From Porodaedalea pini (lineage: Eukaryota > Basidiomycota > Agaricomycetes > Hymenochaetales > Hymenochaetaceae), in assembly GCA_002794775.1 (NCBI GenBank), contig NBAY01000020.1, positions 248,001-312,000 on the forward strand: a stretch of 64,000 nucleotides of DNA, given 5' to 3'. Below the pieces are notes generated by a model. That model saw nothing but the letters and a program-made list of their open reading frames with translations. It did no database searches and had not been told where the DNA came from. Each line of letters opens with the position of its first letter. The first letter of the stretch is position 1. Position numbers and translations under genes: made by a program. Shown here in pieces: positions 1 through 7,833 of the stretch.

Positions 1-1
1 G

Positions 2-736
2 ATGTCCCCTTTCTACGCGAATACAGGACGTCACCCCTTGAGCTTTGACACGACACGAACCTCGTCTGCCAACATGTCGGCGGAAGAATTCGCGAAGCAC
101 ATAAAGGAGACTCATCGTGTCGCGAAGGACAACCTGGTCAAAGCGGCAGACGACATGAAACGCTACCACGACCGGACGGCAGGAGCTTCGGTGGAGTACA
201 AGGCTGGCGATAAGGTCTTCCTCGATGGACGAAATATCAGCACAGATTCACCCACGAAGAAACTCGCCGACAAATGGTACGGTCCCTTTGACATCGTCGA
301 CAAGGTAGGAGCGAGCGCGTACAAGCTCAAACTCCCGAAACGATGGAAAAAGGTCCACCCTGTCTTCAACGAAACCCTGTTGAAACCCGCCGTCGAACCG
401 TCCTTTGAAAGCCAGAAGCAACCGCCGCCGCCGCCGCCAGACATCATCGACAACGAGGAAGAATACGAACTCGAGGAAGTCCTAGACTCACGTCTGCACC
501 GAGGGAAACTACAGTACCTTGTCAAGTGGGTCGGCTACAATGAACCTACTTGGCAACCTGAGACGGACTTCGGCGAAAACGCAAAGGAAGCGATCGCTGA
601 GTTCTACCTCAAACATCCCGGTGCACCTCGGAAACTCGACATCCCTCGTCAACGACTCCGTCCGCTCTTCGTCGACACCGAACCGGACGACCGCGATCAT
701 GGTTGGTCGGGACGCCCAACCTTGAAGGGGGGGTAA
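2..736 (+). CDS. Pol polyprotein C-terminus (integrase tail, GPY/F, chromodomain), partial
   Basis: This is the last 244 residues of a Pol polyprotein that starts upstream of the window; the ATG at position 2 is internal, not a start. The GPY/F-type module is visible around residues 92-113 (DKWYGPFDIVDKVGASAY). A proline run follows, and then a chromodomain from about residue 153 (EEYELEEVLDSRLHRGKLQY followed by LVKWVGY and W..P). Chromodomains in this position define chromoviruses and, by established knowledge, direct integration toward particular chromatin. The stop codon touches the 3' LTR. No internal stops are seen in the visible part. Confidence 0.92.
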   Translation: MSPFYANTGRHPLSFDTTRTSSANMSAEEFAKHIKETHRVAKDNLVKAADDMKRYHDRTAGASVEYKAGDKVFLDGRNISTDSPTKKLADKWYGPFDIVDKVGASAYKLKLPKRWKKVHPVFNETLLKPAVEPSFESQKQPPPPPPDIIDNEEEYELEEVLDSRLHRGKLQYLVKWVGYNEPTWQPETDFGENAKEAIAEFYLKHPGAPRKLDIPRQRLRPLFVDTEPDDRDHGWSGRPTLKGG

Positions 737-1151
737 TGTTAGAACCTGAACTTTCACCTTTTTTCCTTTATTTTCCCTTTTACCATTTCCTTTATTATAT
801 TCGTCCTTTTCATTATATTTACCCATCTTACACAATCATTCTAACACTACCTTCATTCGTTCCATTCCCACTCGTTATGTAATGTTAGGTAATATAGTCT
901 CACGGTCGTCGCTATATAAGGTCTCAGGAATCGCATGAACTCCTTGTTCTGCTTTTCCTCTTACCTCCGCGACGACCTAGGTGAGACTCGTCCCCCTTGT
1001 ATTAGTTTAGACTTGTATTAATCCTCTTACCTCCGCGACGACCTAGCCTGAGTAAGCGTGTCCCGAGTCTACGCTCGAGTATAGCACGTCCCAGACGACA
1101 GTCAGCCGAGGCCTGCCCAGTTCGAGTCGTCTCCCGGACTCCCGCCTAACA
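737..1151 (+). repeat. LTR, 415 bp (3' LTR of the plus-strand element)
   Basis: Begins TGTTAGAACC and ends CCGCCTAACA, so TG..CA ends within a short inverted repeat (TGTTAG/CTAACA). It contains a TATA box (TATATAAG, 913-920) and, about 33 bp after it, GTTCTGCTTTT (946-956), the inferred transcript start and self-primer. A 24-bp direct repeat (CCTCTTACCTCCGCGACGAC plus CTAG) occurs at 957-980 and 1023-1046. All four LTRs in the window are 415 bp and look identical by eye, indicating recent activity. Confidence 0.95.
913..956 (+). promoter_or_regulatory. LTR core promoter and inferred transcription start
   Basis: TATATAAG at 913-920 is followed 33 bp later by GTTCTGCTTTT at 946-956. That 11-mer is the exact reverse complement of the primer-binding site in the full-length copies, so transcription probably starts at or next to 946. 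The same pair occurs on the minus strand in the other LTRs, for example TATA at 7650-7657 and the 11-mer at 7614-7624. The start is inferred from spacing and complementarity, not measured. Confidence 0.7.
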
Positions 1152-1589
1152 ACGCCAGTATGAAGCAATGTTGGTTCCAGGGAGGAAGACAGTAAAATCA
1201 GAGGCGAGCGCATGTACGGCGAAGAGGGAAGTCGATGATGCGAGTGATGCATCAAGGACCGTGACAACCTTTGGGAATGTGTTTGCGTCAAGTGCTAATG
1301 GTGAAACTGGACAAACTTTAACGATGCGTGTGGACAGATAAAGAGACTGGGCTCATGGGAGTCCTTGTCCAACACAAAAAATTATTTTAGCAGGTCCGGC
1401 GATGCGTGCAATGACAACAACAGGAACTGTTGCGGCAGACTTTACGGTCTTCGGCTTGAAGACGAGCATTCTAATAAGTTGAAGGTCAGAAGTCGGACGG
1501 CATGTTGCCTGCAGCAGTGAGTGCATCCCACCAGGCGGCCAGTGAGGCTACCACTTCGTGTGTGATGGTTGCGGTGGGTGTGATTGAGG
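1152..1589. other. Unique spacer between two tail-to-tail retrotransposons
   Basis: These 438 bp separate the plus-strand LTR from the minus-strand array. No recognisable gene is present. Bases 1585-1589 (TGAGG) are the left target-site duplication of the array. Read on the minus strand, 1589-1486 contains a coding-like tail ending in TGA at 1486-1488 (see the interrupted ORF). Confidence 0.7.
1585..1589. repeat. Target-site duplication TGAGG, left copy
   Basis: TGAGG directly precedes the outer LTR at 1590 and is repeated directly after the other outer LTR at 13,413-13,417. A 5-bp duplication is normal for Ty3/gypsy integration. It encloses three LTRs and two internal regions, so the array was founded by a single insertion. 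Confidence 0.85.
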
Positions 1590-2004
1590 TGTTAGGCGGG
1601 AGTCCGGGAGACGACTCGAACTGGGCAGGCCTCGGCTGACTGTCGTCTGGGACGTGCTATACTCGAGCGTAGACTCGGGACACGCTTACTCAGGCTAGGT
1701 CGTCGCGGAGGTAAGAGGATTAATACAAGTCTAAACTAATACAAGGGGGACGAGTCTCACCTAGGTCGTCGCGGAGGTAAGAGGAAAAGCAGAACAAGGA
1801 GTTCATGCGATTCCTGAGACCTTATATAGCGACGACCGTGAGACTATATTACCTAACATTACATAACGAGTGGGAATGGAACGAATGAAGGTAGTGTTAG
1901 AATGATTGTGTAAGATGGGTAAATATAATGAAAAGGACGAATATAATAAAGGAAATGGTAAAAGGGAAAATAAAGGAAAAAAGGTGAAAGTTCAGGTTCT
2001 AACA
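1590..2004 (-). repeat. LTR, 415 bp (3' LTR of internal region A)
   Basis: Plus-strand sequence starts TGTTAGGCGGG and ends GGTTCTAACA, the reverse complement of the 737-1151 LTR. It directly follows the TGAGG duplication and directly precedes the stop codon and polypurine tract of internal region A. Confidence 0.95.
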
Positions 2005-5000
2005 TTACCCCCCCTTCAAGGTTGGGCGTCCCGACCAACCATGATCGCGGTCGTCCGGTTCGGTGTCGACGAAGAGCGGACGGAGTCGTTGACGAGGGAT
2101 GTCGAGTTTCCGAGGTGCACCGGGATGTTTGAGGTAGAACTCAGCGATCGCTTCCTTTGCGTTTTCGCCGAAGTCCGTCTCAGGTTGCCAAGTAGGTTCA
2201 TTGTAGCCGACCCACTTGACAAGGTACTGTAGTTTCCCTCGGTGCAGACGTGAGTCTAGGACTTCCTCGAGTTCGTATTCTTCCTCGTTGTCGATGATGT
2301 CTGGCGGCGGCGGCGGCGGTTGCTTCTGGCTTTCAAAGGACGGTTCGACGGCGGGTTTCAACAGGGTTTCGTTGAAGACAGGGTGGACCTTTTTCCATCG
2401 TTTCGGGAGTTTGAGCTTGTACGCGCTCGCTCCTACCTTGTCGACGATGTCAAAGGGACCGTACCATTTGTCGGCGAGTTTCTTCGTGGGTGAATCTGTG
2501 CTGATATTTCGTCCATCGAGGAAGACCTTATCGCCAGCCTTGTACTCCACCGAAGCTCCTGCCGTCCGGTCGTGGTAGCGTTTCATGTCGTCTGCCGCTT
2601 TGACCAGGTTGTCCTTCGCGACACGATGAGTCTCCTTTATGTGCTTCGCGAATTCTTCCGCCGACATGTTGGCAGACGAGGTTCGTGTCGTGTCAAAGCT
2701 CAAGGGGTGACGTCCTGTATTCGCGTAGAAAGGGGACATCTTCGTCGCCGAATGTTCGCGGTTATTGTACGCAAACTCTGCGAGGGGGAGCCAGTCTTTC
2801 CAGTCCGATTGGCGATGGTTCACGAAGAGTCTAAGATACTGTTCGAGTTCTTGGTTAACGCGTTCTGTCTGACCATCTGTCTGTGGGTGATACGCCGTCG
2901 ACGGGTTGCCTTCGATGTGTAGGAGTTTGTACAGTTCCTTCATCATTGATGCGTCGAACTGCGTGCCTCGGTCATGGATGATCTTCCTCGGCAAGCCGTG
3001 GAGGCGGAAGACGTGGTCTCGGTACAGCTGGGCCATGCCTTCTGCTGACAGCCTCGTTGTCGTCGGAATCGCGTGCATCTGTTTCGAGAACCTATCGACG
3101 AAGACGCAGATTGCGTTGTGCCCCTTGGAGTCCGGGAGTTCTCCGATGAGGTCGACCGTGACAATTTCCCAGGGACCTTCAGGGACCGCGTTTGGATGAA
3201 GTGGCCTTGACCTTGATGCCTCAGAGCCTTCGTTCGTTGGCAGCGGTCACATCCTCGGACGTATGCTCGGACATCGGAGAACATCGACGCCCACCAGAAG
3301 TCTCGACGTACCAGTTCGACCGTCTTTGACGATCCGGGATGTCCTGCCAGGGTCGAGTCGTGGCATTCCCGTAAGACCGCTTCCTTCATCGTTGACGGCA
3401 CGTACACCTTTCCCTTCATCCGCCACAACCCGTCGGCCTTCACCATTCCCGTCGGCCTCTCCGACTCGTCCTGCGCCCTCTGCGCGTCACCCACTCGTTC
3501 CAACACTTCCTCACGCGACGTCCTCACCACTCCACGATTCAGCCATTTGTCCTTGATGAACACGACGTCATCGTTGTCGTCCTTTCCCTCATCATAGCCT
3601 GCTTTGCGCGACAGTAAGTCCGCCTTGCCCATCGTCTTCCCCGACTTGTGCTCGAGGTGGAAGTCGAATTCTTCGAGTTCGGTCCGCCAGCGAGCTTGTC
3701 GATAGCTCAGTTTCTGTGCTGACCTGAAGTAGGTGAGGTTAGCGTGGTCGGACCAGATTTCGATCGTGTGGCGAGCGCCGAGGAGGTATTGTCGCCATTC
3801 CTTGAGCGCCGAAACGATCGCGAGCATCTCCTTGTCGTAGATCTCGTAGTTTCGTTCAGCGGGTAGGAGCGCTTCTGACCTATAGGCAATCACCCTCCAC
3901 TTCCCTTCCTGTTTTTGCAACAACACACCGCCGAGCGCAAAGTTTGACGAGTCCGCTTCTACGCGGAAAGGACCCTCGTCGTTGGCGATGGCTAGGACTG
4001 GAGGTGAGCAGAGACGTCGTCTCAGCTCCTCGAACGCTTCCTGCTGTTCGGTCTCCCATACCCAGTCCTTCTTGCCCGTTAACGACGTCAGCGGATGGAC
4101 CACCTTACTGTAGTCCTTGATGAACCGTCGTAGCCAATTACCCATGCCGAGGAATTGTTGTAGCTGTTTCAGGTTTCGTGGGACCGGCCAGTTCGCAATC
4201 GCCTCCGTCTTTGCTGGGTCAGCCTTGATCTCGCCATTACCGATGATGTGGCCGAGGTATTTGACGACCTTGGCGTCAAATTCGCACTTCTCCGGCTTCA
4301 GGTACAGGCCATTCTCTCGCAGGATCTGAAGGACGCGCCTCGACGTGTCTATATGTTCCTCAATGGTCTCCGAGAGGATCAATATGTCGTCGAGGTATAC
4401 GATGATCAGGTTAGCGTAAATCAGTTCCTTGAAGATGTGATTGACAAAAGCCTGGAACGTTGCCGGGGCGTTGCAGAGACCAAAGAACATGACCGTCGGT
4501 TCGAAGAGGCCCATGTTTGTGCGAAACGCTGCTTTCCATTCGTCACCCTCGCGGATCCGGATATTGTAGTACCCCCAGCGAAGGTCAAGCTTAGTGATGT
4601 ACTTCGCTTTCTTGACCTTGTCGACGAGTTCGTCAATGAGAGGGAGGGGATACTTGTTCTTGATCGTACCGTCATTGAGCTTACGGTAATCCTGGATCGG
4701 GCGTAGCGATTTGTCGGCCTTCTTAATGAAGAAGAAGGGCGACGCCATGGGCGATATCGACCGTCGAATGCGACCCGACTTCAAGTTTTCATCGAGGAAG
4801 TCCTTGAGTGACTGTTGCTCTGTTGGCGTGAGCGGGTAGATTTTACAGTCACTTGGTTTGAAGTCGGGCTTCAAGTCGATGACGTGGTCCCACGGTCGGT
4901 GTTCCGGTAGCTTTTCGAAGCCTTTTTCGCTAAAGACGTCGGCGTAGTCGTTGAGGTATGCGGGCCAGGACTCCTTGTCCATTCGCACCTCTCTCACCCT

Positions 5001-5648
5001 CCTCGTCTCCTCTGCTGCTCTCCACACCCTCCGCATACCTTCCTCATCGTCCTTCTCTACCACGCATTCACCTGGACAGCGAGTAAAGTCGAGTGTCCCC
5101 GTCTTCCAGTTGACCTCTGGATTGTGTCGTCGAAGCCAGTCGTACCCCAGGAAGATGTTAGAGGACGCCAATGAGGTTACTGCCAGGACGATCTGTTCCT
5201 TATGATGACCGATCGTGAGTTCAACGTCAACGTATTCCTCGATCAACCCAGCTTCGTTGTGCGTGCCGTCGGCATTGAGCACTGCAAGGGGTCGGATATA
5301 CCGCTTCGTCTCTAGCCCATACCGTTCGACGAACCTCACGTCGATGCACGATCCTGTACATCCCGAGTCCACGAGTGCGTGAGCGTCTACCTCCCTCACT
5401 TCACCTTTCACACTGTGTCCGACGTTCAGGAGAAGGTCCAGCTGGCGTCCGCCAGTTCCTCTCATGAACAACTGCTCGTATCCTTCACTTCTTTTCACAC
5501 CGGTGGGGACTTCATACTCCGGAAAACCATCGACGTCGTTCGCATCTACGTGTTGTACAGACGGTTGGTTATATTTTAACGAGTCCGGATTCAAAGTCCC
5601 TTGTTCTTCCTGGTCAGTCGCCCCGATGGCTACGCCTGACCACTCGCA
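2005..5648 (-). pseudogene. Pol polyprotein of element A, broken by one frameshift
   Basis: Domain order along the minus strand: aspartic protease (HALVDSGCTGSCID), reverse transcriptase (YLDDILIL), RNase H (FRVEADSSNFALGG), integrase with an HHCC finger and DDE core, GPY/F and chromodomain. The first frame runs 5648-2943 and enters from gag at the slippery heptamer. Compared with copy B, one base is missing between about 3205 and 3222, just after the integrase zinc finger. The DDE core, GPY/F and chromodomain continue in another frame down to the TAA at 2005-2007. Element A is therefore non-autonomous for integrase, or carries a sequencing error. No upstream ATG is needed if Pol is made by frameshifting. 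Confidence 0.88.
2008..2017 (-). other. Polypurine tract of element A
   Basis: The minus strand reads GAAGGGGGGG, followed by the TAA stop and the LTR. This is the expected plus-strand DNA primer next to the 3' LTR. Element B has lost the equivalent sequence, so it could not prime plus-strand synthesis normally. Confidence 0.8.
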
Positions 5649-6817
5649 AAACCCTGCGAGTCGACGACCTCTTCGTCATTCTCTCCTTCCTCCACATAGT
5701 CCTCCACCGTCGATCTCCGAGTGTCTACGACTTCCTCGAAGGCCGATTCCTTCATCGCGCCGAGCTCGTCCGCTAGGATACGGCGTTCGCCTGGTGCCAT
5801 TAGTTCCAGCATGCGCTGGATGATCGGCTTCCCCTGCGGGCACTTGTCCTTGAAATGGCCTAGCCCGCCGCAGATCCAGCACGCGCGTCGTCGTTGCGCC
5901 TCGTTCATGGAGACGTCCATCGGTTGTCCCGCGCCTCCGAAAGTGACGCCGGTCGCGTCGCGTCTGTCGACGTGAGGGGCCGCTACCTGACGGCGAGCCG
6001 GGGGTCCTTGTTGTTGCGGGCGAGGCTGGGGTATAAATGGGCGGCCTCTTTGGATTGCGCGGATCTGTTGCTCGCCGCGATCGATCTCGATAGCCTTGTT
6101 TTTCCAGTCCTCGTATTTTGTCGGGACCGGCGTCGATCTCAGGACTCCTCGCACTACTTCGATGTTCATCGCACGTTTGAGACGATCACAGATAATACCG
6201 TCGTCCTTCAGTTCCGCACGCTTGATGATGACGTCGAGCTGCTGGAAAAACTTGTCGGCGGTGAGGTCCTTCTGAACCTTCTCCCGGAATTCCTTCAGCG
6301 CGGCCTCTTTGCGATTCGGGTCGTCGAACGAGGCGTCGAGTCGTTCCTGGAATCTCTCCCAGCTGTCGGTGAAGGTGACGATTCCCGACGTTGTCGACTC
6401 CTCGACGTAGTTCTGCGCCCACGTCGCCGCATTACCACCCTTCAGGTAGGAGAGAGCTACATAGATTTTACTCTCCGACGTAGGGTATCGGTTCGGGTTC
6501 GCGGATACAAAAAGAAGGACTTCACGTTTGAAGTCGAGGTAGTCATCGCCACCAGTGAATTCACGTGGTCGGGCGACATCTATGTTGAGGGTCGGGGGGT
6601 TAGCGGCCGCGACCGGTGCTGGGGCGTTGTTCGCCTGATGGGCGAAGGCATTCGCAACGATGGCCGCGATCTGCGCCATTTGCTGTGGGCTGAAACCTTC
6701 TGTTGACATTGTAGGTTCGGGTGCGGGTGTCGAAGGTTCTGGAGGAGTTGGCGGCGAGGGGTCTCTGTTGGTTTCGCGGTAAGGACCTGGGGTCGGTGGT
6801 AGGTTGACCGTAGACAT
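5630..6817 (-). CDS. Gag of element A with CCHC zinc knuckle
   Basis: Up to 395 residues. A proline-rich N-terminus precedes a retrotransposon-gag core (SKIYVALSYLKGGNAATWAQ) and one CCHC zinc knuckle near residue 315 (CWICGGLGHFKDKC), followed by an acidic tail. It forms the virus-like particle and binds the RNA genome. The first ATG at 6817 is absent in copy B (ACG there). The shared downstream ATG at about 6709 (MSTEGFSPQQM) may therefore be the real start. The same frame stays open about 250 nt upstream of 6817 without an ATG and looks coding-like, so the N-terminus is uncertain. The last codons overlap the pol frame. Confidence 0.88.
   Translation of the reverse strand: MSTVNLPPTPGPYRETNRDPSPPTPPEPSTPAPEPTMSTEGFSPQQMAQIAAIVANAFAHQANNAPAPVAAANPPTLNIDVARPREFTGGDDYLDFKREVLLFVSANPNRYPTSESKIYVALSYLKGGNAATWAQNYVEESTTSGIVTFTDSWERFQERLDASFDDPNRKEAALKEFREKVQKDLTADKFFQQLDVIIKRAELKDDGIICDRLKRAMNIEVVRGVLRSTPVPTKYEDWKNKAIEIDRGEQQIRAIQRGRPFIPQPRPQQQGPPARRQVAAPHVDRRDATGVTFGGAGQPMDVSMNEAQRRRACWICGGLGHFKDKCPQGKPIIQRMLELMAPGERRILADELGAMKESAFEEVVDTRRSTVEDYVEEGENDEEVVDSQGFASGQA
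5648..5654 (-). promoter_or_regulatory. -1 ribosomal frameshift heptamer G GGT TTT (gag-pol, element A)
   Basis: In the gag frame the minus strand reads CAG GGT TTT GCG, giving X XXY YYZ = G GGT TTT, six codons before the gag TAG (5632-5630). Slipping back one base gives GGG TTT TGC and enters the pol frame. That frame is open from here into the protease; on the gag side it is closed by a TGA a few dozen bases upstream. The identical site is present in element B. A downstream stimulatory structure was not worked out. Confidence 0.72.
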
Positions 6818-7418
6818 TGACGGTGCAGGTGACGACGGAGCGGCTGGGGGCCACCTTGCTCTCCTTCCTCGTTCGTCTGACGAATACCAGCCGTGCCGGA
6901 TTTCACTCCACCAGATGTCGTGAGTGACGCCGCTGTTATTGGTCGCGACGTAGCCTGGTCGATCTGGATCCCAACGGGCTGAGGCAGGAAGGGCCCGTCG
7001 CTGTTCGTCGGTGAGATCTATCTTGACGTTGGCGGTGGGACAGGGATCGGTTGCGTGTTCGATCCGGGGTTACGCCAACGTTGAGCGGGTTCGTCAGCGA
7101 AGTTGATGACCAAACGGAAGGAGGCGGCCGAGATCACAATCGACAACGACGTCGACGACTGTACACGGTGTGTTACCCACGTCCAGGTCAGATGGTTCCT
7201 CCACCAGATGGAGAGGCGGAGAGCCAGGGTCGGAAAAGGTCGGGTGTAGGTTTATGTAATACACGAACGTTCGGAAACGTCCGGGCAGGGTTAAGGGTTG
7301 TCGTTTAGGGGGTTTACACGTCGAGTCCGTCGAGGGGAGCGCTCCTCTAGACTGAGTGAAGGCGAGTCGACAGCGACGACGTACGCTGGGGATGAGCCTG
7401 GGTGAGGTTCTGCTTTTA
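6818..7418 (-). other. 5' leader of element A with self-primer binding site
   Basis: About 600 bp between the 5' LTR and gag. The primer-binding site TAAAAGCAGAACCTC lies at the LTR edge (7418 downward) and contains the reverse complement of the LTR 11-mer at 7407-7417. No TGG-starting tRNA-type binding site is seen. Several stretches of the leader are open and coding-like without an ATG, including the gag frame from about 7067 to 6818. They may be remnants of a longer gag. Confidence 0.6.
7407..7417 (-). other. Self-priming primer-binding site, element A
   Basis: The minus strand reads AAAAGCAGAAC one base after the LTR end at 7419. It is perfectly complementary to GTTCTGCTTTT inside the LTR, 33 bp downstream of the TATA box. 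In the Tf1/sushi group the first 11 nt of the RNA fold back onto such a site to prime reverse transcription. The same length and arrangement here make self-priming the best explanation. Confidence 0.75.
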
Positions 7419-7833
7419 TGTTAGGCGGGAGTCCGGGAGACGACTCGAACTGGGCAGGCCTCGGCTGACTGTCGTCTGGGACGTGCTATACTCGAGCGTA
7501 GACTCGGGACACGCTTACTCAGGCTAGGTCGTCGCGGAGGTAAGAGGATTAATACAAGTCTAAACTAATACAAGGGGGACGAGTCTCACCTAGGTCGTCG
7601 CGGAGGTAAGAGGAAAAGCAGAACAAGGAGTTCATGCGATTCCTGAGACCTTATATAGCGACGACCGTGAGACTATATTACCTAACATTACATAACGAGT
7701 GGGAATGGAACGAATGAAGGTAGTGTTAGAATGATTGTGTAAGATGGGTAAATATAATGAAAAGGACGAATATAATAAAGGAAATGGTAAAAGGGAAAAT
7801 AAAGGAAAAAAGGTGAAAGTTCAGGTTCTAACA
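7419..7833 (-). repeat. Middle LTR of the composite array, 415 bp
   Basis: Identical by eye to the outer LTRs. On one side it is the 5' LTR of element A, with a normal primer-binding site next to it. On the other side it abuts truncated pol of element B at CTAGG, with no polypurine tract. It contains the stop codon that ends B's pol reading frame at 7688. Confidence 0.93.

Larger units (their letters stand above)
1..1151 (+). mobile_element. Ty3/gypsy chromovirus, 3' part only (5' end outside window)
   Basis: The 3' end of an LTR retrotransposon on the plus strand: integrase C-terminus, GPY/F region and chromodomain, a polypurine tract (GAAGGGGGGG at 724-733), a TAA stop at 734-736, then a complete 415-bp LTR beginning TGTTAG and ending CTAACA. 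The stop codon directly abuts the LTR. The encoded protein matches the corresponding part of the minus-strand copy ending at 2005, so both belong to one family. The 5' part lies outside the window, so its own target duplication cannot be paired; ACGCC follows the LTR. Confidence 0.95.

Noticed and set aside
509..835. 108-residue ORFs across the LTR/pol junction (also 1906-2232)
   Set aside because: Antisense to pol and LTR sequence; identical only because the elements are copies.
5894..6706. 270-residue plus-strand ORF across gag (and its copy at 11,473-12,285)
   Set aside because: Exactly antisense to the gag coding region, with no recognisable motif; a shadow of GC-rich gag codons.
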